Assembly: GCA_964552035.1 (NCBI GenBank)
Contig: CAZKFN010000003.1
Coordinates: forward strand, 1 to 56,290
Length of the DNA stretch: 56,290 bases
Direction of reading: 5' to 3'
Origin: CAZKFN01 sp964552035
Lineage (GTDB): Bacteria > Bacteroidota > Bacteroidia > Flavobacteriales_E > Vicingaceae
Every line of letters begins with the position of its first letter. Within the stretch, counting starts at the first letter, position 1. Under the pieces are notes generated by a model. The model did not search any database. It was not told the DNA's origin and saw nothing but the letters and a program-made list of their open reading frames with translations. Both the position numbers and the translations under genes were made by a program. This document shows positions 1 to 9,668 of this stretch, in pieces.

Positions 1-1
1 C

Positions 2-1633
2 GTTTCAGGACAAGCTATTCATCGATTTGAAATGGGAATTACAAAAGGAACATTTTGGTCACCATGGGGAGATAAGTTAGCCTATTATCAAAAGGATGAA
101 ACAAAAGTGAAAAATTACCCTCTTGTTGATATTACCACTACACCAGCGAGCTTAAAGAATATCAAATATCCTATGGCAGGCCAAGACAGTGAAGAGGGAA
201 ATGTTTGGGTGTATAACTTCAATAATGGAGAAAATATAAAACTTGAAAAGCAAGGAGGTAGGGAGGATTATGTAACTAATCTGGCATGGACACCCAATGG
301 AAAACAGATTTTAATTGCTGAAGTAAATCGCGCACAAAAAGAAATGAATCTCAACTTGTTTGATGCTCAAGACGGAAAATTTATTAAAACTGTTTATAAG
401 GAAAGTAATGACAAATGGGTTGAGCCTGAACATCCTGCTTTTTTTATTAATGATTCTACTTTTATTTGGATGAGCGAGAAAGATGGATTTATGAATTTAT
501 ATCAAATGCAGCTTCATGGGAAAGAGATAAAACAAATTACTAAAAACCATTGGGAGGCTATTTCAATTTTTGATAAAAGCAGGGATGGCGATGTCGTATA
601 TTTTTATGGAACAGGGGATTCTCCTTTAGATAAAAAGCTATTTGCAGTTGAAGTTGCCAGTGGCAAACAATGGGAGGTTACTTCAGAAGGGGGGAGGCAT
701 AACCTTTCTTCTTCACCCAGTAAACTGTATTTCATTGACCAATGGACATCTTCTAAAATTCCTATGCGTGTAGATTTACTTTCTAATGAAGGGAAAACTA
801 TTAATAACTTTATGAAAAGTGAAGACCCTATGCTAGCATATCAAAAAGCAATAGTGGACCTTGGAACGATAAAAGCAGGAGATAATACTACAGATTTATA
901 TTATCGAATGATTAAACCGCATGACTTTAATCCTAATAAGAAATATCCCGTTTTACTATATGTTTACGGTGGACCTCATGCTCAAATGATTACCAATAGC
1001 TATCATAACGGTGCTCCACTTTGGATGCATTGGATGGCCAATCAAGGGTATATTGTTTTTACTTTAGATAATAGAGGTTCTGCAAATAGAGGGTTTGAAT
1101 TTGAAAGTGCAATTCATAGAAATTTAGGAAAAGTAGAAATGCAAGATCAACTTGCGGGGATTGACTTTTTGACCAAGCAACCTTTTGTAAATATGGATAA
1201 AATTGCCGTTCATGGGTGGAGTTATGGTGGTTTTATGACTGCTTCTTTAATGTTGAACTATCCTAATATTTTTCAAGTAGGTGTTGCAGGTGGAGCCGTT
1301 ACTAATTGGGAGTGGTATGAAATTATGTATTGTGAGCGTTATATGGATCATCCGAAAAGTAACCCTCATGGCTTTAAAAATACCCAGTTGATGGATAAAG
1401 TTGATAATCTCCAAGGGAATCTATTATTAATTCATGGAACAACAGATGATATAGTAGTAATGCAACATAGCTTGGCTTTGACAAAAGCTTTTATTGAAGC
1501 AGGTAAACAGGTAGATTTCTTTCCTTATCCTATGCATCCTCATAATGTTAGGGGTAAAGATAGAGTTCATCTAATGCGTAAAGTACTGCAGTATATTCAA
1601 GATAAGCTCGATGAACCAGAGTTGGGCGAGTAA
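2..1633 (+). CDS. S9 family (DPP-IV-like) prolyl oligopeptidase, 5' truncated by window edge
   Basis: The reading frame is open from base 2, so the gene begins outside the window; the Met at base 32 is internal. The visible part holds the end of a DPP-IV-type beta-propeller (roughly the first half) followed by an alpha/beta-hydrolase catalytic domain. The nucleophile sits in HGWSYGGF (Ser at 1220-1222), the Asp in HGTTDDIV and the His in PMHPHN, so the Ser-Asp-His triad of peptidase family S9 is complete. Such enzymes remove N-terminal dipeptides, usually Xaa-Pro, in the periplasm or at the cell surface; the signal peptide cannot be seen here. It ends about 100 bp from a convergent symporter gene. 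Family call is firm; exact substrate is unknown. Confidence 0.93.
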   Translation, partial: VSGQAIHRFEMGITKGTFWSPWGDKLAYYQKDETKVKNYPLVDITTTPASLKNIKYPMAGQDSEEGNVWVYNFNNGENIKLEKQGGREDYVTNLAWTPNGKQILIAEVNRAQKEMNLNLFDAQDGKFIKTVYKESNDKWVEPEHPAFFINDSTFIWMSEKDGFMNLYQMQLHGKEIKQITKNHWEAISIFDKSRDGDVVYFYGTGDSPLDKKLFAVEVASGKQWEVTSEGGRHNLSSSPSKLYFIDQWTSSKIPMRVDLLSNEGKTINNFMKSEDPMLAYQKAIVDLGTIKAGDNTTDLYYRMIKPHDFNPNKKYPVLLYVYGGPHAQMITNSYHNGAPLWMHWMANQGYIVFTLDNRGSANRGFEFESAIHRNLGKVEMQDQLAGIDFLTKQPFVNMDKIAVHGWSYGGFMTASLMLNYPNIFQVGVAGGAVTNWEWYEIMYCERYMDHPKSNPHGFKNTQLMDKVDNLQGNLLLIHGTTDDIVVMQHSLALTKAFIEAGKQVDFFPYPMHPHNVRGKDRVHLMRKVLQYIQDKLDEPELGE

Positions 1634-1737
1634 TTGGAGTTTGTTATCACTAAGGATGAGCTAAAATATACTCCTATAAGCTGAGCATTATTCAAGGATA
1701 TAACTACTTAATATAATCTGTTGAGTAAGGATTTGAT

Positions 1738-3435
1738 TTATATTGATTTTTCCTTTTTGAAAATAAATTGTAGGAGCAAACCAAATAGGATTACCAAAGC
1801 TGGAGCAATAAGATTGTACCATAAATAGCCGATGTTGATAATGCCTTTATTGTTTAAAATATATAAGACAATAATGCATGCTTGGGAAATTATTGCAGCT
1901 ATAAAAATTGCTTTTCCTTTGATGTATTTAAAGAAAAAAGCAGCTAAAAACACACCTAGTATGGTTCCATAAAATAAGGAACCTAGAATGTTTACAGCTT
2001 GAATTAAGTTTTCAAATAAGCTGGCCATGGCAGCAAAAGCAATGGCGAAAATTCCAAAGAGTAAGGTAAATAGCTTGGAGCTTTTTAAGTAATGCGCATC
2101 GCTGCCCTCTTTTTTGATGTTTCTTTTGTAAATATCGACCGTAGCAGTTGAAGCCAAGGCATTTAGCTCAGCTGAGGTTGAAGACATCGCAGCAGAGAAA
2201 ATTACCGCTAAAAGTAGCCCGACAATTCCTACAGGCAAATAGTTAATTACAAAAGTGATAAAGATATAATCATCGTCTTTAGTTTCTGCTTTAGGATTAG
2301 CCTCTTTAATGAGTGCTTTGCTTTCTTGATTTAACAGCACTTCTGCTTGATGTAATTTTTTTATCTGTGTTTTTACCTCTTCTGTTTTGGACTGTTTATA
2401 ATCCTTAATAAGCAGTTGCTTATCATCAAATAATTGCTTTTGCTGAGCTTCTAATTCATAGTATTGTTCGGCATATTCTGTTTGTTGGATATGATCGACA
2501 TTTGCCTGATTAAAGTGTAGAGGAGGCATTATAAATTGATAGAATAAGAAAACCAATACCCCTACAAAAAGAATAAAAAACTGCATGGGAATTTTTAATA
2601 ATCCGTTAAACATCAGACCTAGCCTGCTTTCTCGAATAGAGCTCCCACTGAGGTATCGCTGTACTTGAGATTGATCGGTTCCGAAATAACTTAGCTGCAA
2701 GAAAAGTCCGCCAATAATTCCAGACCAAATGTTATAACGATCTCCAGGATCAAAATTCCAATCGATAACTTCCATTTTATCCATAACTCCAGCAAGGCTT
2801 ATTCCCTCGCTAAAGCTTATGTTGTCAGTGAGATAGGAGATTAAAAATCCAAAGGCAATAAACATCCCAATAAAAATAACTGCCATTTGTTGTTTATGGG
2901 TTTTGCTAACTGCTTTTGTACCCCCAGATACGGTGTAAATAATAACTAAGATTCCGATAAATAAGATGGTGATGTTGAGTGACCAACCAATAATTTGAGA
3001 CAAAATAATCGCCGGTGCATAAATGGTAATCCCCGCTGCTAATCCTCTTTGCAAAAGGAATAAGGAAGCTGTAAGCAAACGTGTTTGATTATTAAAACGA
3101 GATTCTAAAAATTCATAAGCCGTATAAACTTTTAATTTATAATAAAGTGGGATAAAGACGGTTGAAATAATAATCATCGCCAGAGGTAATCCGAAATAAA
3201 ATTGTACAAACCCCATCCCCTCCATATAAGCTTGACCGGGGGTAGATAAAAAAGTAATGGCAGAGGCTTGAGTTGCCATCACAGATAAGCCAATAGTCCA
3301 CCAATTGGATTCCTTGCCACCCAATAAATATCCTTGAATGTTTTTACTTCCTCGACTTTTCCACACTCCATAGATTACAATAAAAAGGAGTGTCCCAAGC
3401 ATTACTACCCAGTCTATCCAGCTAAAAGAATTCAT
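1738..3435 (-). CDS. Sodium:solute symporter (SSS family)
   Basis: 565 residues with about 13 hydrophobic helices, opening with a first helix near residue 8 and showing SSS-family signatures such as the Gly-rich segment GGKESNWWTIGLSVMATQAS near residues 39-58. Expected to import a solute with sodium across the inner membrane; the substrate cannot be read from sequence. An unusual hydrophilic stretch of about 85 residues (roughly 305-390), rich in Glu, Gln and Lys and coiled-coil-like, interrupts the membrane part. The start ATG overlaps by 4 bp (ATGA) the stop of a 47-residue membrane protein, itself overlapping the PIG-L deacetylase gene, so all three are probably one translationally coupled operon. 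A sugar- or amino-sugar-related substrate would fit the deacetylase neighbour, as inference only. Confidence 0.92.
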   Translation of the reverse strand: MNSFSWIDWVVMLGTLLFIVIYGVWKSRGSKNIQGYLLGGKESNWWTIGLSVMATQASAITFLSTPGQAYMEGMGFVQFYFGLPLAMIIISTVFIPLYYKLKVYTAYEFLESRFNNQTRLLTASLFLLQRGLAAGITIYAPAIILSQIIGWSLNITILFIGILVIIYTVSGGTKAVSKTHKQQMAVIFIGMFIAFGFLISYLTDNISFSEGISLAGVMDKMEVIDWNFDPGDRYNIWSGIIGGLFLQLSYFGTDQSQVQRYLSGSSIRESRLGLMFNGLLKIPMQFFILFVGVLVFLFYQFIMPPLHFNQANVDHIQQTEYAEQYYELEAQQKQLFDDKQLLIKDYKQSKTEEVKTQIKKLHQAEVLLNQESKALIKEANPKAETKDDDYIFITFVINYLPVGIVGLLLAVIFSAAMSSTSAELNALASTATVDIYKRNIKKEGSDAHYLKSSKLFTLLFGIFAIAFAAMASLFENLIQAVNILGSLFYGTILGVFLAAFFFKYIKGKAIFIAAIISQACIIVLYILNNKGIINIGYLWYNLIAPALVILFGLLLQFIFKKEKSI

Positions 3436-3575
3436 CCTTGAAAAGTATTAGTAATCCATATAAAAATTAAAATTAACAGCAATTGAAAAGCCAATAGAAA
3501 AATATATAAACCACTCCATTTTTTAAAAAATGGGGGTTTTTCATTGATGCTTTCTATTTCTTTATTCTTGTCCAT
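3432..3575 (-). CDS. 47-residue single-span membrane protein between deacetylase and symporter
   Basis: A short reading frame of 47 codons starts with ATG at 3575-3573, inside the last 14 bp of the PIG-L gene, and stops with TGA at 3434-3432, overlapping the symporter ATG by 4 bp. The product starts with a charged, Lys/Glu-rich segment (MDKNKEIESINEKPPFFKKW), then one strongly hydrophobic helix at about residues 22-41 and a short polar tail. The double overlap, the clean charged-then-hydrophobic profile and the positive-inside layout argue that it is a real gene and not a gap. It may be a small partner of the symporter; that is inference from position. An 18-bp perfect palindrome (3516-3533) lies in its coding sequence. 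No family is recognised. Confidence 0.72.
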   Translation of the reverse strand: MDKNKEIESINEKPPFFKKWSGLYIFLLAFQLLLILIFIWITNTFQG

Positions 3576-6015
3576 AAGAAATCATGTTAATTAACAACCT
3601 ATACGCTCCAGGTACACCTGCTGGTAGTTGACGGAAAAAAGAAATTCCAGTATAAATAAACTTTCCCTCTCCATAATCGGTTACTAAGATACTACCTTGT
3701 TGGGGTTCTTCACCAGGATCGCTCCATTTTAAAATAGTTTCATAACGTCCGTCCCATAGGTTTGAAAAATATAATCCCCTTTCCTGTACCCAATCGTTAA
3801 AATCTTCGTCAACTATTTTATTCGGGGTATTTAAAAGTGGATGTTCTTTTTGTAAAATGGTCGGCCAAGCTTCTTCTACCGTCACTCTTTCATCGGAAAT
3901 CTTAAAAGGATAAGGGCCAATTTTATCGGCGATTAATCCACGAGAGGTGTTGTATTGAACTATTACAGTACCACCTTTTTCTACAAAATCCATGAGAATT
4001 TTATTTCCATTAATCATGGCATCATTGATATTGTATGCCCGAATTCCCACCAATATTGTTTTATATTGCTTTAAATCAACTTGAGGCAGGTCGTAGGGGT
4101 TAATCTTATCTACTTTTAAACCCACAGCTTGAAGACTTTTAGCAACGTCATCACCACTTCCATTAACATAAGCAATTTTATTAACTGTACTTTCAAGTTC
4201 CATTTTTACAAGCTGAGCTTTTGCCAATGGAAAGAATGTTTGCGTTTTTATATGTGGATATTCAATATTATATAAGCTTCTTGCTTCTTTTTTGTTGATG
4301 AGTAATTGTACTTCCCCTTTACTACTTTCTTCAGGAGGAGTAAGGGTAAATTGAATACTTTGCTTCTCTCCTTTATTTTTAAAATTAAAATCAATTGTTT
4401 CCGGTTGACTTTTCCAGCCATGAGGTAGTGCTAGACTAACCTTTCCATTTTCTTTATCTCTGTGACTTTCTAAAATTGCTTTAAGTTGAATCTGTTCTTT
4501 GTTTTTTGCCAAATAAACTTGTTGGGAAATATTGGCTGTTACTTCTGGTGTAATAATAACATCTCTATGCAACTCTCCATCTATTCTAGTTGACCATTTA
4601 TAATCTAGAGGTTCTGAGAAAGTAATTTCAGTATTTGAAGGAGGGAAGCTTAAGGTATAATTAAACGATTGAAGCGGCTGGTTTTCTGCTCTGCCAATTA
4701 ATTCTTGATCTTCAACATGAAATAAACCAGTATACGTTTTCCACAACCAATAAGGCTGAGAAATAGTAGGAGGTGCTTTTAAGCTAAAAGGAATTTTAAT
4801 TTCCTCATTATTTTTAAAACTCTGCAACTCTGGCATCTTATTTATAGGTTGAATATTTTTCAGCTGAAAGTCAATAGTACTTCTTACAATGAGTTTGAAC
4901 ACACCATGAATACTATCATTTGGAGCATAACTATATTGCTCAGCTAAAGCTTCAGCATATATTCCTGAACTAGCGAGGATTATTTTCTTTAAATCCTCAA
5001 GTTTTTCTTTTACATAATAATTATCAGCTAAGGGCTGCATTAAATCATAGAGTTTTATAAGTTCCATGAGGATAGCTGATGGTTGGCTAGCATCGTATTT
5101 AGCAATTACTTTATGGAGTTGTTTTTGAATCTTTCTGCTTCCTTCTATTCTGCTCCAAGAAGTATTGATTCCATCAAATATATCATCCTTAGGTTCCTCC
5201 CCTAGAGTGTGTTTAAGGTATTCCGTTAGATTTCCTCTAGTGCGCTCTGTTCCAAAACCTTGGCTTTTATGCTTGGATCTTCCATCAGCAGCAATTTCTG
5301 AATAAGACAATCCCAAAACCTCATTGTAGGAGCCTATATTGGTTTCTAAGATTTTTCCAGAAGAAATAGCTTCATCTCTAAGCTTGGTATTCCACCAAAA
5401 CACATCCCACAACAAGCGTTTTGCTTGCCAAGTATCAACATATTTAAGTTGTTCGGGAAATGCATTTTCATCAGCGGCCAACCGAAAAGCTTCTTCTGCC
5501 AATTTTGAAGAGGCGATATGATGTCCGTGTCCTGCTCGTTTATCAGGAGGAAACCGGGTAATGATAACATCGGGTTTAAAATTTCTAATTACCCAAACCA
5601 CATCAGCAAGAATTTCATCTTTACCCCACTTTGAAAAAGTTTCATAATCGGTTTTTGAATACCCAAAATCTACAGCTCTGCTGAAAAATTGTTCACCTCC
5701 ATCCAATTTTCTGGCTTCGAGCAACTCTTGGGTTCTTAATATGCCCATAGCTTCCCCAATTTCAGTTCCAATTAAGTTTTGGCCTCCATCACCTCGGGTT
5801 AAAGATAAATAGGCAGCTCTCATTAGCCTTTCATTTTCTAAGTAAGAGATTAGACGAGTATTCTCATCGTCTGGATGTGCAGCGAGATAAAGAACATTGC
5901 CTATAACATCTAGCTTTTTTATTTCCTGCAATAAATCAGCAGAGTTGTTAATAGGTCGTTGGGCATATAAAAAAGATATGCTAAAGCAAAAAGCGATGAA
6001 AAGAAGTTTTTTCAT
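3562..6015 (-). CDS. PIG-L family deacetylase, secreted, two-domain
   Basis: 817 residues. Residues 1-18 form a signal peptide ending in FLYA before Gln19. The zinc-binding AHPDDE motif of LmbE/PIG-L N-acetylglucosamine deacetylases lies at residues 46-51, and the rest of that fold extends to about residue 280, with a further HGHH zinc-site motif near 163. The C-terminal part (about 610-817) contains a segment (VGIRAYN...GGTVIVQYN) resembling the class I glutamine amidotransferase-like fold that often ends these large Bacteroidota proteins. It is probably a periplasmic enzyme removing acyl groups from an amino sugar or related glycoconjugate. It is the first gene of an operon with the small membrane protein and the SSS symporter, behind a good promoter at 6041-6068. 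Confidence 0.9.
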   Translation of the reverse strand: MKKLLFIAFCFSISFLYAQRPINNSADLLQEIKKLDVIGNVLYLAAHPDDENTRLISYLENERLMRAAYLSLTRGDGGQNLIGTEIGEAMGILRTQELLEARKLDGGEQFFSRAVDFGYSKTDYETFSKWGKDEILADVVWVIRNFKPDVIITRFPPDKRAGHGHHIASSKLAEEAFRLAADENAFPEQLKYVDTWQAKRLLWDVFWWNTKLRDEAISSGKILETNIGSYNEVLGLSYSEIAADGRSKHKSQGFGTERTRGNLTEYLKHTLGEEPKDDIFDGINTSWSRIEGSRKIQKQLHKVIAKYDASQPSAILMELIKLYDLMQPLADNYYVKEKLEDLKKIILASSGIYAEALAEQYSYAPNDSIHGVFKLIVRSTIDFQLKNIQPINKMPELQSFKNNEEIKIPFSLKAPPTISQPYWLWKTYTGLFHVEDQELIGRAENQPLQSFNYTLSFPPSNTEITFSEPLDYKWSTRIDGELHRDVIITPEVTANISQQVYLAKNKEQIQLKAILESHRDKENGKVSLALPHGWKSQPETIDFNFKNKGEKQSIQFTLTPPEESSKGEVQLLINKKEARSLYNIEYPHIKTQTFFPLAKAQLVKMELESTVNKIAYVNGSGDDVAKSLQAVGLKVDKINPYDLPQVDLKQYKTILVGIRAYNINDAMINGNKILMDFVEKGGTVIVQYNTSRGLIADKIGPYPFKISDERVTVEEAWPTILQKEHPLLNTPNKIVDEDFNDWVQERGLYFSNLWDGRYETILKWSDPGEEPQQGSILVTDYGEGKFIYTGISFFRQLPAGVPGAYRLLINMISYGQE

Positions 6016-6040
6016 ATAATTAAATAGTTGAAAATATTTT

Positions 6041-6068
6041 CAAAAATAAGATTATTAGATTTTATCAA
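6041..6068 (-). promoter_or_regulatory. Bacteroidota-type promoter of the PIG-L/symporter operon
   Basis: Read on the minus strand, TTG (6068-6066), a 17-base spacer and TATTTTTG (6048-6041) match the TTG / TAnnTTTG consensus of the phylum. Expected transcription start is about 20 bases ahead of the deacetylase ATG. Confidence 0.6.
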
Positions 6069-6130
6069 TGGTAGAAAAGCTATAATTAACGCTTATTAAG
6101 TTAGAGTTGATATTTATACTTAAAAAACAT

Positions 6131-6703
6131 TCACTCTGCTTTCTTCCAATCGCTTTTAATAATACAATAAAAAAGGCTATCTATAAATTCTCCATCAAAG
6201 AAATAGTTCTCTCTAAAATGTGCTTCTTTTCTAAAATTATTGTTTATTAAAAGCTGAATAGAAGCTTTATTGTATTGGTCGACGTTTGCTTTGATACTAT
6301 GTAAGCCTAGTTTTTCAAAACCAAAATTGACAATTGCTTTAATCGCTTCACTCATTATACCTTTTCCCTGATATTGAGGGTGCAATCCAAAACCTATCTC
6401 AGCATTAAAATGTTGATAATCTATAGTCCAATAGCCAACATAACCGATTAGGTTTCGACTAGACTTTAAGGAAATTTTCCAGCTTAAACCATTTTTTAAT
6501 TGGTAGTTATAAAGCAGTTTTTCAATGTGTTCTTCAGCATCGCTTATGCTTTTCAGAGGGTAAATTCCTAGATACTTTATAAACTCTACATTTGAGCGTA
6601 ATTGATAGAAATTCTCTGCATCTAAAAAACTTAGGCTTGTTAAGTCTAATCTTTCAGTTTGTATTACTGGGAATTTTTTAGGGAAATCAATACTTGGCAA
6701 CAT
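6131..6703 (-). CDS. GNAT family N-acetyltransferase (RimJ/RimL-like)
   Basis: 190 residues covering a whole RimJ/RimL-type GNAT domain. The opening FPVIQTERLDLTSLSFLDAE is the usual strand-helix start of these enzymes, and the acetyl-CoA pyrophosphate loop is seen as PQYQGKGIMSEA near residues 109-120, followed by the LGLHSIKANVDQYNKASIQL strand-helix. Expected to move an acetyl group from acetyl-CoA to an amine, perhaps a protein N-terminus or small molecule; the acceptor is unknown. Its ATG overlaps the stop of the upstream TPR membrane protein by one base (TAATG), so the two are probably translated in a coupled way. Confidence 0.9.
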   Translation of the reverse strand: MLPSIDFPKKFPVIQTERLDLTSLSFLDAENFYQLRSNVEFIKYLGIYPLKSISDAEEHIEKLLYNYQLKNGLSWKISLKSSRNLIGYVGYWTIDYQHFNAEIGFGLHPQYQGKGIMSEAIKAIVNFGFEKLGLHSIKANVDQYNKASIQLLINNNFRKEAHFRENYFFDGEFIDSLFYCIIKSDWKKAE

Positions 6704-8688
6704 TATATAGGAAAATCTGATCGGTTATATCGGGGTTCTAATTCAACAGCCTTATCAAAGGTAATCTTAGCTTTTTCTTTTTGATTTGTTTCGTAATAGC
6801 TTAAGCCTAATTCAATAAATACCTTTGCTTCTGTAGCTTTAATTTGAATAGCTTTTTCTAATACCTCGATAGCTTCATAATACTTTTCTTGTAATCCATA
6901 AGTTGTACCTAGAGCACTTAATAAATCATAGGAGTTAGGGTTGTATTCTAGCCCCTTTTTTAAATTGTTTTCTGCTTCTTGAACATCTCCCACATCATGA
7001 CCCAGTAATTTACCAATTCTCAGGTAAATTTCATCCTCATAAACATTGTATTTTAAAAGGTTTTGGTAAGTATTCAGTCTAAAATTAATTCCTGTGCTAT
7101 AATCCATTGCAAAAAAAATGTTTTGCCATGCTGCTTCATTAAGAGGTTCTATGTCTAAAATTTTTTTATAAATCCCAACAGCTTGTTCGGGTGATTCATT
7201 AGTTTGCAATATAACATTGCCTTGTAAAAGAATCGCATCAATATAATTGGGATAAATATCTAAAGCCAACTCTAAATGTGCTAGAGCACTTTTTAGCCAT
7301 TGTGAAGGAGCATTTTCGTTCTGTATAGCTGTATTCAATAAAATTCCACCAGCCAGCATGTTACTTTTAGCTCCATATACTGAAACATTAACATCGTGCA
7401 TCACAAGAGTTTGATTGTTTTTCCAATAGGCATTTCTACTAATGGTTTTGGTACTGTAGGCTACTAATATAACACAACCTAAAATAAGCGATAGGTTTTT
7501 TGCGGTCTTTTTACTTTTTGATAGTTGTGGAATTCCATAAAGTAGTAAATAAGCAAAAGCAATACTAAAACCTACAGAAGGAAGAAACGTAAAACTTTCG
7601 CTCATAAAGTTTCCTGTGGGGTAAAAAATATTTGAAATTAATAATAGGCTGATTATTAAAAATAGAATGCCAAAGCCTAAGGTGTTTTTTTTATAAAATC
7701 CTCTAATACCTATTGTAAGTAAAATGACAAAAAAGAATAAACCTATTAACGCTAATGCGTCATCCCAACCTACAAGTATAATTCTTCCATAAGAATAATC
7801 AAATGTTAAGGGATGGGGGAAAATATGAAGTTGAAGGTATTCGCCTAAAATATAAAATATGGTAGCATATTTTTCTGAGATACTTGCATTGAGAAAAGGA
7901 TTGTTGATGAGACTGTTTACGGTAATTTCAGATTCATAACTAACCACACTGCTTCGTATTCCATACCATAAAAGTGAAAGAGCAGCTAATCCTCCTAGTG
8001 TAGCAAGAGAAGATTTGAATTGTTTAGGTCGATAAAAATATAGAGCTAAAGGGAAAAATATTAAGGCAAATAAAGCTGTTTCTTTAGAGAGCAGTGCCAG
8101 GAAAAACAAAAGCAATGAAAAACTTAAATGTTTTATTTTTTTAGTATCTAAGTAGTTTAATAAAAAGTAGAAAGATGAAAATATTCCACTCATTGCCATA
8201 ATTTCATCTCTTCCTTTAATGTTAGCTACTACTTCAGTGTGAAGTGGATGGAAGAACCAAAGCAGAGTTCCCCAAAGTGCAAGATTTTGCCAAGGATTTT
8301 TGTTAAGTTGTTTGGGAAATAGCTTTTGTAAGGTTATAAATAATAAAAAACCACTAAGAGCATACCAAAGAATATTAAATAAATGTCCGACAAAAGCCGA
8401 ATCTCCAAATAATGCACGTTCAATACTAAAAACTATTAAAGAAAGAGGTTTATATCGATCAGAAGTAAGTACTTCTTTTTTTGCACCTAAAAAACCAGCA
8501 TAAGAATCCTTACTGAGATGATCCCAAATTCCTGAAAAACCTTTTTTAGTAAACTGGTTTTCTGTAATAACTACCGCATCATTTAAGGCATAATCATTAC
8601 TTAAAGTGTTGCCATACAATAGGAAAGATACTAGAAGAATAAGAATAACCAGGTGGTTCTTATCGTTTATATTAAACATTTGTTTCAT
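6703..8688 (-). CDS. Multi-pass membrane protein with C-terminal TPR repeats (TMTC-like)
   Basis: 661 residues. About 10-12 hydrophobic helices fill residues 13-420, and an early loop holding YKPLSLI and later FFHPLHTEVVANIKGRDE resembles the GT-C/TMTC group, where Asp and Glu near the first outer loop matter for lipid-linked mannose transfer in eukaryotic relatives. Residues 430-661 are tetratricopeptide repeats (for example ALDIYPNYIDAILLQGNVIL). By family it may be a membrane glycosyltransferase or scaffold for protein O-glycosylation, but activity is not provable here. It is first in a two-gene unit with the GNAT gene and divergent from the DUF2797 gene. Confidence 0.85.
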   Translation of the reverse strand: MKQMFNINDKNHLVILILLVSFLLYGNTLSNDYALNDAVVITENQFTKKGFSGIWDHLSKDSYAGFLGAKKEVLTSDRYKPLSLIVFSIERALFGDSAFVGHLFNILWYALSGFLLFITLQKLFPKQLNKNPWQNLALWGTLLWFFHPLHTEVVANIKGRDEIMAMSGIFSSFYFLLNYLDTKKIKHLSFSLLLFFLALLSKETALFALIFFPLALYFYRPKQFKSSLATLGGLAALSLLWYGIRSSVVSYESEITVNSLINNPFLNASISEKYATIFYILGEYLQLHIFPHPLTFDYSYGRIILVGWDDALALIGLFFFVILLTIGIRGFYKKNTLGFGILFLIISLLLISNIFYPTGNFMSESFTFLPSVGFSIAFAYLLLYGIPQLSKSKKTAKNLSLILGCVILVAYSTKTISRNAYWKNNQTLVMHDVNVSVYGAKSNMLAGGILLNTAIQNENAPSQWLKSALAHLELALDIYPNYIDAILLQGNVILQTNESPEQAVGIYKKILDIEPLNEAAWQNIFFAMDYSTGINFRLNTYQNLLKYNVYEDEIYLRIGKLLGHDVGDVQEAENNLKKGLEYNPNSYDLLSALGTTYGLQEKYYEAIEVLEKAIQIKATEAKVFIELGLSYYETNQKEKAKITFDKAVELEPRYNRSDFPI

Positions 8689-8806
8689 ACCCCTAAATTA
8701 TAGAAATCTAATGGAATTTGTAAATTCGTAGAAAGAGGAAATAAGGAATTCTGTTTATTGGTTTTAGAACAGAAGTTTATTAAAAAATAAATAACTTCGC
8801 TTTTCT

Positions 8807-9667
8807 ATGGAAAATAAGAAATATAGAGGGAATTTGTTGAAAATGCAAAGCGTTTATAAAGACCCAATTCAATACACTTTACCTTTAGTTGAACTGGCTC
8901 AAAAAAGGATGGATGAACCGGATATTCATCGTGGAGTATCTAAGGAACTAGTCGAAATGAACGATTTGATTGGGAAGAATATTCGTATGGTTTATGAAGA
9001 GAATATCAATTGTGTTCGCTGTGGGAGAAAGACAAAAAAATCCTTTTCTCAGGGTTTTTGCTATCCGTGCTTTAGAGATGCTCCAGAAAACTCTCCTTGT
9101 ATTATTCATCCAGAACTTTGTGAAGCTCATTTGGGAAAAGGAAGAGACCCAGAGTGGGAGGAAAGGAATCACAATCAACCTCATATTGTTTATATAGCTT
9201 TAACTTCACATATTAAAGTAGGGGTTACCAGACAAACTCAAATACCTTACCGATGGATTGATCAAGGGGCTTGGAAAGCAATTGTTTTAGCTCAAACTCC
9301 TAACCGCTATCAAGCTGGTTTAATAGAAGTTGAATTAAAACAATTTGCTTCAGATAAAACTTCTTGGCAAAGAATGCTTAAAAATGAATTGGCTAAAGAA
9401 ACCAAATTAATAGAAGCAAAAGAGTTATTGCAAGGAAAAATGGATGATCGCTTTAATGGTTATGTAACAGATAACCATGAGATTTATGAAATAAACTATC
9501 CAGTATTAACTTATCCAACAAAAATAAAAGCACATAGCTTAGATAAAGAGCCAGTGCTTGAAGGTAAATTAATTGGAATTAAAGCCCAATACCTCATTTT
9601 TGAAGGAGGAAAAGTTATTAATATTAGAAAATATGCTGGGTATTATATCAACCTAGAAATACTGTAA
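8807..9667 (+). CDS. DUF2797 family protein with zinc-ribbon-like cysteines
   Basis: 286 residues matching the DUF2797 layout. Cysteines at 69, 72, 85 and 88 (NCVRCGR ... FCYPCFR) form a probable zinc site, with two more at 98 and 105. The following segment HIVYIALTSHIKVGVTR and the downstream PYRWIDQGA recall the GIY-YIG nuclease fold used in this family's core. Function is unknown. The ATG at 8807 follows a TAACTTCG element ending at 8799, so the mRNA leader may be very short. It is convergent with the nitroreductase gene, whose end lies 1 bp away. Confidence 0.86.
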   Translation: MENKKYRGNLLKMQSVYKDPIQYTLPLVELAQKRMDEPDIHRGVSKELVEMNDLIGKNIRMVYEENINCVRCGRKTKKSFSQGFCYPCFRDAPENSPCIIHPELCEAHLGKGRDPEWEERNHNQPHIVYIALTSHIKVGVTRQTQIPYRWIDQGAWKAIVLAQTPNRYQAGLIEVELKQFASDKTSWQRMLKNELAKETKLIEAKELLQGKMDDRFNGYVTDNHEIYEINYPVLTYPTKIKAHSLDKEPVLEGKLIGIKAQYLIFEGGKVINIRKYAGYYINLEIL

Positions 9668-9668
9668 T

